This document shows, piece by piece, positions 1 through 9,633 of a DNA stretch of 64,000 nt (positions within the stretch are counted from its first letter, which is position 1; each line of letters opens with the position of its first letter). The position numbers and the translations under genes were made by a program. The notes beneath the pieces were generated by a model, which worked only from the letters and a program-made list of their open reading frames with translations, was not told where the DNA came from and searched no databases. The DNA lies in contig NZ_JAAHIH010000006.1 of assembly GCF_010671925.1 (NCBI RefSeq), forward strand, positions 186,001-250,000, read 5' to 3'. The DNA is from Moorena sp. SIOASIH. Lineage in GTDB: Bacteria; Cyanobacteriota; Cyanobacteriia; Cyanobacteriales; Coleofasciculaceae.

Positions 1-245
1 GCACCAATGCCTTTTCCCATCAGGCTGATGGAACCTGTTAAGTATAAAACGTGGGAACCTAGTAGTGGTTAAATTAAAAAAAGTATTTGGTGCTCACTGA
101 GGAATTGCAAAGTTCAAACCTTGTCGTTACCCAGATTTTTGGGTAGATTGGCGTGAAGCGATCGCGCCGCAGCGCAAACGCCCACGCGCCAATTGTCAGG
201 CTTACTTCAAGTCATAAATGTACTCTGTCGATTGATCGGTAGTAG

Positions 246-1088
246 ATGACCAACATCGCATCAGTCTCTCAATCACAATTGTCTAATCGACGCAAACAAC
301 TGCGACGGATACGCCGGATTCAATTTTATCAAAGGATTTGGCGTACACTTTTGGTGGGCGGTATCGCTGGAAGTTTACTCTGGGCAATAACTTTACCAGA
401 TTGGATGATTCGTCACCCAGAACAAATCGAGATTCAAGGGAATTATTGGCTTTCTGCTGAAGCGATTCGCTCCCTGCTGCCTTTATCCTATCCCCAGTCT
501 TTACTGCAAGTACAACCCCAAGTCCTTGCCGAGTTTCTGGAGTCTGAAGCTCCTATTGCTTCGGCTCTAGTTAGCCGTCAACTAATACCACCAGGATTGA
601 CAATACAAGTTAGAGAGCGTCAACCAGTGGCTATTGCTGAGCAGAGTAAGCTCCAAACCAGAAAAACTAAAAACTCTACCCCAACCTTGGGTTTAGTCGA
701 TGAGCAAGGGATCTGGAGCCCCAAGAGCAGTTACGAACCACTCTCGGCCAACCTGCAGTTGCCGAAGTTGAAAGTGATTGGTCAAAATTCCGTTTATCGC
801 CCTTACTGGTTCGATTTTTATCAAGCTGTGAGTCAGTCGGCTGTAAAAGTTTTCGAGATCGATTGGCGAAATCCAGCCAACTTAATTCTGAAAACCGAGT
901 TAGGAAATGTACATTTAGGTCCTTACACTGAACGCTTCCCCACGCAACTGAGAGTTCTAGATCAGATGCGAGAATTGCCGAAGCGCACACAAAAGAGCAA
1001 AATAGCTTACATTGACCTGCAAAACCCAGACTTACCATCGATTCAAATGATGACAGACTATGAAAGTGTGCAATCGAGAGTTAAATAA
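246..1088 (+). CDS. ftsQ: Cell division protein FtsQ/DivIB
   Basis: FtsQ is a bitopic inner-membrane protein that links the Z-ring machinery to septal peptidoglycan synthesis. The 280-residue product has a basic, cytoplasmic N-terminus (about residues 1-32, rich in Arg/Lys), one membrane segment at about 33-50 (LLVGGIAGSLLWAI) and then a POTRA domain at about 58-125 containing the typical IEIQGN start and VRERQPVA end. The remaining C-terminal part matches the FtsQ beta domain in length. It lies 219 bp upstream of ftsZ on the same strand, the usual cyanobacterial arrangement. The start is the first ATG of the frame. The family call is secure from architecture and context; individual residues are poorly conserved in cyanobacterial FtsQ. 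Confidence 0.9.
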   Translation: MTNIASVSQSQLSNRRKQLRRIRRIQFYQRIWRTLLVGGIAGSLLWAITLPDWMIRHPEQIEIQGNYWLSAEAIRSLLPLSYPQSLLQVQPQVLAEFLESEAPIASALVSRQLIPPGLTIQVRERQPVAIAEQSKLQTRKTKNSTPTLGLVDEQGIWSPKSSYEPLSANLQLPKLKVIGQNSVYRPYWFDFYQAVSQSAVKVFEIDWRNPANLILKTELGNVHLGPYTERFPTQLRVLDQMRELPKRTQKSKIAYIDLQNPDLPSIQMMTDYESVQSRVK

Positions 1089-1307
1089 GGATAAGCGTTG
1101 AAGGTCAGACAGGTGATTAGCCCTACTCTGACGGCTAAACCGAGGCGATATTTCCAGAACCATTGTTTTGTTTCAGGTTAGTTATCGGGTTAAGAGCCTG
1201 CCGTTGCCAGGGTCTTTGGTTTTTCAATCAACTTACTCTATAGTTAACTCAGACTGCTACATATAACTTATAAAGATAAAGATAAACACTTACCCTCACC
1301 TGTTGCA

Positions 1308-2579
1308 ATGACGCTTAATAGTCAACTAGGGCTTGCTGCTCAAAGTTCTAAAATCATCGCAGAAGCAGATCTGTCATTAGGATCCGACAATACACATCCT
1401 TTTAGTAACTCTGTATTACAATTCGGTCAAACTTATGATTCTAATCGCATACCCAGGGAAGAAACTAGGAGTGACAATATCGTGCCAGGTAGCGTTGCAA
1501 AAATCAAGGTCATTGGTGTTGGCGGGGGTGGTGGTAACGCAGTTAACCGCATGATTGCCAGTGATGTCAGTGGAGTAGAGTTCTGGTCAATTAACACAGA
1601 TGCTCAAGCACTAGCCCAATCATCAGCCCCCCAACGCTTACAAATGGGGCAGAAGTTGACCCGAGGGTTGGGAGCAGGAGGGAACCCAGCCATTGGTCAA
1701 AAAGCCGCAGAAGAATCCCGGGAGGAAATTGCCCAGGCTCTCGAAGACACTGACTTGGTTTTCATTACAGCTGGGATGGGGGGTGGTACTGGCACAGGAG
1801 CTGCCCCGATTGTAGCAGAAGTCGCTAAAGAGATGGGTGCTTTAACCGTGGGAGTGGTCACTCGTCCATTTACCTTTGAAGGACGCCGCCGTACTTCCCA
1901 AGCCGAGGAAGGAATTGCCGCTCTGGGGAGTCGAGTCGATACCCTAATTGTTATTCCCAATAATAAACTCTTGTCAGTGATTTCAGAACAGACTCCTGTT
2001 CAAGAAGCATTTAAAGTAGCTGATGATATCCTACGTCAGGGGGTACAAGGGATCTCTGATATTATTACTATTCCTGGCTTGGTGAATGTGGATTTTGCCG
2101 ATGTGCGAGCGGTGATGGCAGATGCTGGTTCGGCTCTGATGGGCATCGGAATGGGTTCTGGAAAATCCCGAGCCAGAGAGGCAGCAGTAGCTGCCATTTC
2201 TTCTCCTCTGCTGGAGTCTTCTATTGAAGGGGCTAGAGGGGTAGTTTTAAATATTACTGGTGGCAGTGATCTGACCCTCCATGAAGTGAATTCAGCAGCA
2301 GAAACTGTTTATGAAGTGGTTGATCCCAATGCCAATATCATCTTTGGAGCAGTAATTGATGATAAGCTCCAGGGTGAAATTAGAATTACTGTGATTGCTA
2401 CTGGATTTACCGGAGAAGCCCAGTCTGCACCTAAATCTGTGGAAACTCCCCTGAATCGGCGACCGATTGCTCCTACACCGATGCCCCCTACTCCCAAGGT
2501 TGAGCCTAAGAGTAGACCAGGATTAGATATTCCAGAATTCCTGCAACGGCGTCGTTTTCCTAGAGGACCAAAGGAGTAG
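1308..2579 (+). CDS. ftsZ: Cell division GTPase FtsZ
   Basis: This is the tubulin-like GTPase that polymerises into the Z ring at mid-cell. It is 423 residues long, with a variable N-terminal extension of about 60 residues typical of cyanobacterial FtsZ. A G1 loop (VGVGGGGGNAVNRM region, about 68-83) and the tubulin signature GGGTGTG at residues 158-164 follow. The T7 synergy region is present around NVDFADV. The C-terminal linker is proline-rich (about 385-408) and ends in a conserved tail peptide (DIPEFLQRRRF) that in this family recruits ZipN, SepF and related partners. It sits directly after ftsQ. The 219-bp gap is long enough to hold its own promoter, but I could not single one out. Confidence 0.98.
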   Translation: MTLNSQLGLAAQSSKIIAEADLSLGSDNTHPFSNSVLQFGQTYDSNRIPREETRSDNIVPGSVAKIKVIGVGGGGGNAVNRMIASDVSGVEFWSINTDAQALAQSSAPQRLQMGQKLTRGLGAGGNPAIGQKAAEESREEIAQALEDTDLVFITAGMGGGTGTGAAPIVAEVAKEMGALTVGVVTRPFTFEGRRRTSQAEEGIAALGSRVDTLIVIPNNKLLSVISEQTPVQEAFKVADDILRQGVQGISDIITIPGLVNVDFADVRAVMADAGSALMGIGMGSGKSRAREAAVAAISSPLLESSIEGARGVVLNITGGSDLTLHEVNSAAETVYEVVDPNANIIFGAVIDDKLQGEIRITVIATGFTGEAQSAPKSVETPLNRRPIAPTPMPPTPKVEPKSRPGLDIPEFLQRRRFPRGPKE

Positions 2580-2878
2580 AAAAAAACTGACGGAAACCAA
2601 ATGGCATGGAAGTAAAGCAAAGCAACCTATAGCCAAGGCAAGACTGTTGTCGCTCCCCTTGGTAATTGCTGATTTTACTACTAGGCGTGAAAACTTCCCT
2701 AGACATTGCTCCTGAGCCTGAACCCATGGGAAACTTTTTTCGGTTATCACTATCAATAGTCAGTCAGACTATGGAGCGGGAGTTTTTTTTGACTATCTCC
2801 CTAGCTTTTAGCCAACAAGGGCTGCCCACAGATTAAAATTTCAACTATTCTTGCCTTGGATGAAGTTTAGCTATACTT

Positions 2879-3487
2879 ATGACTTCTAATCACCGAACCA
2901 ACCCCCCTATGCCCAAATCCAGTAGCGATCGTTACCCTAGTTCAACATCGGCAAACAAATCGAATACATACTGTCCGTCAGTACCAATTTCTGTCTACCG
3001 GGAACTAGCAGCTGAGTTGCAAGCAACACAGGCGATGTTGGACTCTCTCCATTCTCAAAATCAGCATTTAGTTAAACAACACCAGCAGCTGCGACAGGAA
3101 GTTAAAAAAGTTATTAATTCAGCTCTGCATCTACAGCAGGTGATCAATTCCTTAGAACCAGTGAGTCCAGCTGAAGTCCATCGACCTCAGCGAGTAAAGC
3201 CACCGGAAGCCCGTCAAGCTCCACCAATTCCACCCCAGCGCACCGCTACAACTATCCCAGGGGGTGAATTTTCCCCACCTCAGAGGAAACCTCAAACCCC
3301 TCCCTCTTCCTATCGAGAAACTTTAGTGATTGAACAAGAAGACAATCGCTCCCTGCGAACTTCCCAACCAGAGGCAGTCTCATATGTCAATGGCTGGGTG
3401 TTGGTTATAGCCATCTTGGGAATTGTCTTGAGCGCATTTGGTGCTGGCTTTTTGGTGGTGAAACCGATACTAGATAGTAATCGTTGA
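2879..3487 (+). CDS. Hypothetical coiled-coil, single-span membrane protein
   Basis: I do not recognise a named family. The 202-residue product has a low-complexity, Ser/Asn-rich start, a Gln/Leu-rich coiled-coil stretch at about residues 40-90 (LHSQNQHLVKQHQQLRQEV), a proline-rich linker (about 105-150) and one hydrophobic C-terminal segment at about 172-194, followed by only a few residues. This predicts a tail-anchored cytoplasmic coiled-coil protein. It follows ftsZ by 300 bp on the same strand, so a link to division or envelope is possible but is inference from position only. The listed ATG lies immediately after a TATACT hexamer at 2872-2877; a second ATG at 2909 (MPKSSSD) is an alternative start if that hexamer is the -10 box. 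Confidence 0.7.
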   Translation: MTSNHRTNPPMPKSSSDRYPSSTSANKSNTYCPSVPISVYRELAAELQATQAMLDSLHSQNQHLVKQHQQLRQEVKKVINSALHLQQVINSLEPVSPAEVHRPQRVKPPEARQAPPIPPQRTATTIPGGEFSPPQRKPQTPPSSYRETLVIEQEDNRSLRTSQPEAVSYVNGWVLVIAILGIVLSAFGAGFLVVKPILDSNR

Positions 3488-3844
3488 ACCATTGTGCTGG
3501 TTGATTAATCGATTAATGGCGGGTTCTTTGAGATTCATCCGCCAATCTATTGTTGTACTCAACCTCGCCTGTATTTACCGCTATTTTCGCCTCCGCATTG
3601 CACCATTAACTGTAAAATTACCATAATTACTGCCAAGGGAAATCGGTTTGTAGCAGTTAATGGCCAGGTCTATAAGGTTTGCCAGGGTCAATTGTGCCCA
3701 GAACATTGGCTGATCACAGATCTTTTTACTTAGATCAAATCCACAGTCATTAGTCAGTGGTGAAGGGCAACAAAAAACCTGCTCAACCTGAGTTCGAGAT
3801 TAGCGATCGCTCCACGAAAGACTAAGGGATATAAGCTTTGGGCA

Positions 3845-4146
3845 ACTAGGGTATATTAAGGCTTTCAGCGTTACGTTGAACTCAGGTTAAAATTCATAAC
3901 AATGAATTTTAGCAGAGTGAGTATTTAACGGGAAGTAGAACTGGTAGTACACAGCAAGCCATTCTAGGTCCGTTGTGAGTCCCCTATTCACGTGAGTTCG
4001 ATATCAGGGTACACTCCAGAAAAAATCACGGTGCGCGCCTCCTAGGGCGCGAGGGATTGCTCGCGCCCTAGGGTCGCACCGCAGGGATACAGGCTTTCAG
4101 AGACTAGGATAGATTAAGGCTTTCAGCGTTAGGTCGAACTCAGGTT
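3845..4146. repeat. Pair of 44-bp direct repeats (258-bp period)
   Basis: Copy 1 is 3845-3888 and copy 2 is 4103-4146. Both run from ACTAGG to GAACTCAGGTT and differ at about four positions. Sequence just upstream of each copy is also loosely similar, so the duplicated unit may be longer than 44 bp. Confidence 0.75.
4030..4080. repeat. Hairpin with GGTGCG/CGCACC outer stem and 13-bp inner stem
   Basis: The inner perfect inverted repeat is CCTAGGGCGCGAG (4041-4053) pairing with 4060-4072 around a 6-nt loop. The outer arms GGTGCG (4030-4035) and CGCACC (4075-4080) are the same outer arms as in the palindromic repeats at 30813, 30916, 37397 and 59602, but the inner stem is different. Confidence 0.8.
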
Positions 4147-4434
4147 CTTCCTATGATGACTGAAGTTACCCCTCCTCGTTGATATCCCTAGCCATAGTTT
4201 TTGAGGAGCGTCTGACCAACAGACTTACATCTGTGATGGATTTAAGAAACACGAAGCGGCAGCAAATGCCTCAACCATAGGGGTTTGACAAAGTCTTTCT
4301 GCCAGAGATGGGTTTGAATTGATCGGGACACAACTGGCAGGTAAAACTCATATTAATGACCAAAATGGCAAGCAGTTCTCAGAAAGAGGATTTACAATGA
4401 ACTATCAGGTTTCTATGAGTATGAGCGTGCAACT

Positions 4435-5784
4435 GTGATTCCCTATGACTTTCTAAAAGCGATCGCAAATGAACACGGTGTATCTAAAGCCGAGCTAGAG
4501 GTTGTGGCTTTGGCGATGGAGGGTCAATCGACAAACGCGATCGCAAAAATCCTCAACATTAGTGAACATGCAGTGCGCAAAAGACTCAGCGAGGTCTACA
4601 AAAAGTTTCCTATATCGGGTACAGGGCCTGTAAAGCTAACCAAACTGCAACAGCTGCTGGTCAATCGCTATCAGACTCATATAGAAACCCAGGATATCTC
4701 CTCTAACTGCAGAAGCTATACCCCTATCTCTACTGTCCAATCCTCAAACCCCAAGCACATGGATTGGGGTGAGGCACCAGATGTTTCTGTTTTCTATGGT
4801 CGCACTGAAGAACTACGCCAGTTAGAAACATGGATTGTTAAGGATCGTTGCCGATTGGTGGCACTACAGGGTATGGCAGGGATTGGTAAAACCACCTTGT
4901 CAGTGAAGCTGGCTAAACAAATTCAGGATCAGTTCAAGTATGTGGTATGGCGTTCCTTACGTCAGGCACCCCGGTTAGAGGATATCCTAGCAGAACTGCT
5001 CCAATCTTTATCTGGGCCCCTAGAAACTGTAGGATATGAAACCGCCGAGGGGTCAAACCCACTCCCTAGTTGTCAAACTGCCAAGGAGCGTATCTCCCAA
5101 CTAATTGAGTACTGCCGCCAACACCGCTGTTTGATAGTCCTCAACGGTGCCGAATCTATTCTACAAATTGGTACACTTGCGGGCATCTACCGAGAAGGCT
5201 ATGAAGGCTATGGTGAATTCATCAGACGCTGGGGAGAAGAACCCCATCAAAGCTGTTTGTTGATTACCAATCAGGAGAAACTCAGCGAAATTTCGTTACA
5301 AGAAGGAGAGACTTCACCTGTGCGTTCCTTAAAACTTGAAGGTTTAGGGGAAGCCGCTCAGTATATTTTGCAGGAAAAAGGATTGTCTGGGCAGAAAAAC
5401 TGGGACTATTTAATTAAGGCGTATCGTGGGAATCCCTTGATGTTAAAACTTGTTGCCATAACCATCAAAGAAGTTTTTGATGGCAGTGTGACCGATTTTT
5501 TGGCAACTACCCTATTTACCCATGACGTTAGTGACTTTATCGAAGAAATCTTAGATCGGTTATCAGATTTGGAACATAAAATTATATATACCATGGCTAG
5601 TCACAAAGAACCTGTAATCCTAACTCAATTACAGGATGAATTACTGGAGATATCGCCTCAGGAATTACTCAGGGCTTTAGCCTCCCTGAGACAGCGCTCC
5701 CTAGTAGAAAAATCTCAAGGCGGGTTCACCTTGCCTCCTGCAGTCATGGAAGTGACTAACCAATTAATTGCTGAGCGAGAATAG
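4435..5784 (+). CDS. NB-ARC-type STAND ATPase with N-terminal HTH (vMAP-N-like)
   Basis: This is a signalling ATPase of the STAND class. The 449-residue product begins with a LuxR-like helix-turn-helix at about residues 18-62 (EVVALAMEGQSTNAIAKIL, then SEHAVRKRL), as in cyanobacterial proteins described with a vMAP-N domain. A linker is followed by an NB-ARC domain with P-loop GMAGIGKTT at 146-154 (catalytic Lys152), a kinase-2-like strand (CLIVLNGAE) and a winged-helix region near the C-terminus. Relatives usually carry WD40, TPR or protease modules after NB-ARC; here the protein ends after the helical/winged part, so no effector or sensor repeat is visible. The start is GTG at 4435. Roles in transcriptional signalling or conflict systems are inference. 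Confidence 0.8.
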   Translation: MIPYDFLKAIANEHGVSKAELEVVALAMEGQSTNAIAKILNISEHAVRKRLSEVYKKFPISGTGPVKLTKLQQLLVNRYQTHIETQDISSNCRSYTPISTVQSSNPKHMDWGEAPDVSVFYGRTEELRQLETWIVKDRCRLVALQGMAGIGKTTLSVKLAKQIQDQFKYVVWRSLRQAPRLEDILAELLQSLSGPLETVGYETAEGSNPLPSCQTAKERISQLIEYCRQHRCLIVLNGAESILQIGTLAGIYREGYEGYGEFIRRWGEEPHQSCLLITNQEKLSEISLQEGETSPVRSLKLEGLGEAAQYILQEKGLSGQKNWDYLIKAYRGNPLMLKLVAITIKEVFDGSVTDFLATTLFTHDVSDFIEEILDRLSDLEHKIIYTMASHKEPVILTQLQDELLEISPQELLRALASLRQRSLVEKSQGGFTLPPAVMEVTNQLIAERE

Positions 5785-6006
5785 TCAGAATATCCCAGTT
5801 TACTAAATTTTTGCAACTATTAATAGTTAAATTTAACTGGGTGATATCGAGTCCAGTTAATCAATTTGTCTTCAGGTAAATCGTTAATTGTAAATTGTTA
5901 ATGGTCAAAGGTCAATTAACAATTTACAATTAACAACAACTAACAATTCACAAACAACCAAGAATGATAAGTATTCAATTGGACATGATATGACTCAACA
6001 GGGTTT

Positions 6007-7260
6007 CTAGGCTTTAAATACAATGGCTGGATCAATACGAGTCACCTTTTGGATAGCGAACAAACCCGAAGTTACACACATTACCACAGTTATGCCAAAA
6101 ACACCTGTGGCAGATACTGGCGTGATCAAAAGGATAATTCCTTTTGATTTAACCCACACACTCAACCCCCAGCAAAGGAGCATACCAGGCAGATAACCAA
6201 GAACAGCCATCCACAATGCTTGCTCCACAATAACACTATAAATAAAGCGATCCGGTGCGCCCATCGCTTTTAGGGTACCAAACTCTTTGATATGGTCAGA
6301 AACCGAGGCATACAGAATCTGAGTGACCACTACCATGCCAACAATCACTCCCACAGCAGCACCTAGACCTAATACAAAACCAAGACCTGTTCGCACCTGC
6401 CAGTAATTTCGGGTCTTGCGTGCCATCTCAACCTTCGTATAAGCACGAGTCCCGGGTAAAGCAGCGTCTAAATTCTGCTTGAGTTGCTCAAGATCCTGAC
6501 CTAGTTTAGCCTTTACCATGATATAGGTAATGGGGTCTGTTAGGCTCAAAGGTGTAGGTTCAGGAATCTCCGACTCATCAGACTTATTCAAAGACTTTGA
6601 CTTTTCGTAAATAGTGGTACACTGCAAATTATCTGAAGATTCTACAGTGCAGTTAAGCTTAGAGGTATAGCTGGTGTTGATATAGGTATTGGCATTTTCT
6701 AAGGAAGTAAATAAGAATGGGCTAGCTACAAGGGATTGACTCTCCGTGGTTAAGCCGACCAATCGAGCAGGCAAGAAGTTAACCGTAGCGGTATCACCGA
6801 TATCTGTCACATTGAGCGTCGGTAATCTGCTTTGATCCACCATAACCGTGTAAGGCTCCTTAAGGGTCTTCAGTCTACCCCGAGTGATTTTTCCAGGTTG
6901 GAACAGTTTTCCCCCTAGGTCAAATCCAATCAACTTAACAGGACTGGTATCTCCCTTAAGAGGACGCCATCGACCTGACCCCATCAGTAGTGCTTCTGCT
7001 CGCTCCACACCTTTGACTCGTTGAGCTTGATCTAGCTGATTTTTTAAAAGTGGCTCGGTTAGCTCAAACTGAACCATTCGGTCAGAACTTACCCATATAT
7101 CTGCCTCGGATCCCTCAATCAGAAGAACTGTAGAGCGAGTGAACCCGTTGAGCAGACCAGTTTGGATTGTGACTAAGCTAACGGCAAACATAATTCCTGC
7201 TTGAGCGACCAGAAAGCGAGGAATGTCTGCCCAGAGGTTTTTGCGAGCAATAGAGACCAT
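6007..7260 (-). CDS. DevC-like ABC transporter permease (FtsX family)
   Basis: This is the membrane subunit of a DevBCA-type exporter, the family that with TolC exports glycolipids or other envelope molecules in cyanobacteria. The 417-residue product shows the FtsX/MacB topology: one N-terminal membrane segment (about 18-36), a large periplasmic domain (about 40-285), then three C-terminal segments (about 292-318, 350-370 and 376-403). The start MVSIARKNLWADIPRFLVAQ is typical of DevC. Its expected partners are not adjacent: no DevB adaptor is in the window, and the only matching ATPase lies 15 kb away at 22551-23300 on the other strand. It is convergent with the NB-ARC gene. Confidence 0.88.
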   Translation of the reverse strand: MVSIARKNLWADIPRFLVAQAGIMFAVSLVTIQTGLLNGFTRSTVLLIEGSEADIWVSSDRMVQFELTEPLLKNQLDQAQRVKGVERAEALLMGSGRWRPLKGDTSPVKLIGFDLGGKLFQPGKITRGRLKTLKEPYTVMVDQSRLPTLNVTDIGDTATVNFLPARLVGLTTESQSLVASPFLFTSLENANTYINTSYTSKLNCTVESSDNLQCTTIYEKSKSLNKSDESEIPEPTPLSLTDPITYIMVKAKLGQDLEQLKQNLDAALPGTRAYTKVEMARKTRNYWQVRTGLGFVLGLGAAVGVIVGMVVVTQILYASVSDHIKEFGTLKAMGAPDRFIYSVIVEQALWMAVLGYLPGMLLCWGLSVWVKSKGIILLITPVSATGVFGITVVMCVTSGLFAIQKVTRIDPAIVFKA

Positions 7261-7931
7261 AGGAGATTATGCCGAGAGAACTTTTAAGTAATATCACGTC
7301 CGAGAGCATAGAAATTGTAAGGTGTGGGTTTTTGGTAATTGTTATTTCTCCCAACCTTGGGTTCGAAGAAGACCTGATCGCAAGCGCCAGCCACGAAAAC
7401 TATTCCATGGGCATACTCTCTTGATTTAAAAAGCTTCCAGAACTTAATAGGGCAAGGGTTTCATGGGTGTAGCGGGTTCTTCTGAATGCTTACAGTCAAA
7501 GTCATAAAGCCAGTGTAACTCATAGACTTTTAATTAACTAACATTAACTAACCAGTAAATTTTTGTAAATCCCTGCCAAGATGGCAACACAGCTCAGTGG
7601 CAAGAGTGATACATTTCAGTAGTTTTCTGGCATAGAAGGTCATAAATAATCAAAAACTTCCGTCAATGCGTAAATACCCCATAGTGTCTCTCTTGTAATT
7701 TGTGTAAACTCACGGATACATCAACCTCATAAAATTCTGTAGCATTGAGCTAGCAGTTACCTGATCAATCATATTTTACTTGTGCATCTCGGTGAAAGTC
7801 TTTAACTGTTCCCGGTGTTTTTTCTTGCCTATGGTTAAGAAAGCCTCTTGCCAATCGGCAAATTATTCCGGTAATGGCAGCACTAGGACAATCAGTTTTG
7901 CTGACAACGGCAATCAGGTAAACCAAAGGCA
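7261..7931. other. Leader region of the taxis operon; nothing else recognised
   Basis: This 671-bp gap separates divergently transcribed devC-like and pixG-like genes. It is AT-rich and contains short direct repeats of ATTAACTAAC near 7534-7550. No RNA gene, mobile element end or clear promoter hexamer pair could be assigned. Operon and permease promoters must lie here. Confidence 0.5.
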
Positions 7932-9140
7932 ATGATGGCGATAGAACAAAATTATCCTCTAATTCCAATCAAAGAGTTTACTTCCGTCAAACAAGCTGGG
8001 TTGTTTGAAATTTTGAAGCAGCCTCGGTTTAGCGGTCAACTCATTCTAAGTGATCCTAGTAAACAAGAATGGATATTTCACATTTATATGGGTCGCCTCA
8101 TGTATGCTACCGGAGGGACTCATCCAGTGAGACGGTGGCGTAGAAACCTACTCATTCACTGTCCTCAGACATCTGCTCAGCTTTCATCACTGCAAGAGGA
8201 TCTAGCTAATACCAATTGGGAAGATGTCAATGTCTGTTGGGACTATCATTTGCTATGCCTATGGGTAGATCTGCACAAGGTTACCCGTGATCAAGCCGTC
8301 AAAATGATTCAGTCTGTCATGGTAGAAATACTTTTTGATGTTACCCAAGGGATGCAGATCACCTATCAAATCAAACCAGATTCCTCATCATCATTATCAT
8401 CATTATTTAAACCACTGGTCTTGATTGACGCAGAGCAAGTCATCCATGAAGCTGATCAACTTTGGGAAGCTTGGCAAAGTGCTCGTGTAGCAGACCGCTG
8501 CCCTAATCGGGCACCAATAATCAGGCAGCCCGAGCAACTGAGAGTTAAAACATCCCCTCAGGCGTACCAAACTATGACCAAGCTGTTGAATGGACAATAT
8601 ACCCTACGAGACTTAGCCATACTAATGAAACGGGATGCTAGGGCAGTTACTCTGTCGATTCTGCCTCACCTGCAATCAGGATTAGTGGAACTAATAGATA
8701 TTCCGGATTTACCTGCTCCAGTTTCACTACCTCCGAACGAAACATCGGTAAAAACTGTACCTGAGCAGAAACCTTTGATTGCCTGCGTGGATGATAGTCC
8801 CCTGATCTGCCAAAGCATGGAAAAAATTCTTACCTCAGAAGGCTATCGCTTTGTGGCTATTAATGATGCACTTAGGGCGATCGCTACTTTGTTAGCTAGT
8901 AAGCCAGAGTTGATATTTTTAGATCTAGTCATGCCAAATGCTAATGGCTATGAAATTTGCGGTCAATTGCGTAGGCTCTCCTTTTTCCGCAATACTCCGA
9001 TCGTGATTTTGACCGGTAACGACGGCATCATCGACCGTGTGAGAGCTAAGATGGTTGGCTCCTCAGATTTTCTGAGTAAACCCATCAATCCTGAAGAGGT
9101 ATTGAGAGTTATCATTAAACATCTTAAACAAGTTAATTAG
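7932..9140 (+). CDS. pixG: PatA/PixG-type response regulator
   Basis: This is the first gene of the taxis operon. The 402-residue protein has an N-terminal PATAN-type (DUF4388-like) domain at about residues 12-260, starting with a segment that reads LFEILKQPRFSGQLIL, and a C-terminal receiver domain at about 280-400. The receiver has the acidic pair in CVDDSP, phospho-acceptor Asp331 (FLDLVMP), a Thr in ILTGND and Lys in LSKPI. In the Synechocystis pix and Nostoc hmp loci the equivalent first gene encodes a PatA-like regulator of pilus-based motility. The receiver is probably phosphorylated by the CheA encoded at the end of the operon. Two ATGs overlap at 7932 and 7935; either could be used. 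Confidence 0.88.
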   Translation: MMAIEQNYPLIPIKEFTSVKQAGLFEILKQPRFSGQLILSDPSKQEWIFHIYMGRLMYATGGTHPVRRWRRNLLIHCPQTSAQLSSLQEDLANTNWEDVNVCWDYHLLCLWVDLHKVTRDQAVKMIQSVMVEILFDVTQGMQITYQIKPDSSSSLSSLFKPLVLIDAEQVIHEADQLWEAWQSARVADRCPNRAPIIRQPEQLRVKTSPQAYQTMTKLLNGQYTLRDLAILMKRDARAVTLSILPHLQSGLVELIDIPDLPAPVSLPPNETSVKTVPEQKPLIACVDDSPLICQSMEKILTSEGYRFVAINDALRAIATLLASKPELIFLDLVMPNANGYEICGQLRRLSFFRNTPIVILTGNDGIIDRVRAKMVGSSDFLSKPINPEEVLRVIIKHLKQVN

Positions 9141-9238
9141 AATTGACTAGATAGCCGAAATTTAAGTGTTTACAAAAAAATATGTTTAAACACTTGCTTA
9201 CTTGATTATAATTTTAGAGTTATTTAAATCGGATAAAA

Positions 9239-9604
9239 ATGGTTACCGCATTAATTGTTGAAGATTCATTAACTGATCTAGAAATTTTCAGAGGTTATCT
9301 CAAGGAAAATGGGTTTAATGTATTAACTGCCCATAATGGATCAGAAGCCCTAGAAAAAATTAGCAGTAATCAGCTGGATTTGATTGTCCTTGATGTTGTC
9401 CTTCCGGATCGCAGTGGTTTTGAAATTTGTCGAACCCTTAAAAATGAAGCTAAGACAAGCCAAATACCTGTGATAATCTGCTCCACCAAAGATACTGAAA
9501 TGGATAAATTTTGGGCGTTGAAGCAGGGAGCAGATGCTTACCTGTATAAACCTGTTGATAACGCAGAACTCCTAAAAATAATTAACCAACTGGTCAAGGG
9601 CTAA
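9239..9604 (+). CDS. pixH: CheY-like single-domain response regulator (PixH type)
   Basis: This is a stand-alone receiver of 121 residues with all key positions: acidic Glu8/Asp9 (IVEDS), phospho-acceptor Asp52 (IVLDVVLP), a switch Ser in IICSTKD and Lys in YLYKPVD. It contains no output domain, so it acts by protein contact, as CheY-type proteins of pilus-taxis systems do. It lies 98 bp after pixG and 29 bp before the CheW gene. An AGATTC/AAT-rich upstream stretch gives no clear Shine-Dalgarno, which is common in cyanobacteria. Confidence 0.92.
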   Translation: MVTALIVEDSLTDLEIFRGYLKENGFNVLTAHNGSEALEKISSNQLDLIVLDVVLPDRSGFEICRTLKNEAKTSQIPVIICSTKDTEMDKFWALKQGADAYLYKPVDNAELLKIINQLVKG

Positions 9605-9633
9605 ATCTGAGCTATAAAGAAAGAGAGATCATC

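Larger units (their letters stand above)
3488..4434. other. Non-coding stretch with a direct-repeat pair and a long hairpin
   Basis: No convincing gene was found in 947 bp. It holds two 44-bp direct repeats (3845-3888 and 4103-4146, about 40/44 identical) sharing GGCTTTCAGCGTTA, a 51-bp hairpin between them (4030-4080), and several scattered half-copies of the motif GAACTCAGGTT. The region precedes the NB-ARC gene and may hold its promoter. Confidence 0.6.

Noticed and set aside
1..245. Possible upstream gene end (murC, murB or ddl) before ftsQ
   Set aside because: No open frame of useful length reaches the left edge on the plus strand. The stretch holds only a GCGATCGCG palindrome and looks intergenic.
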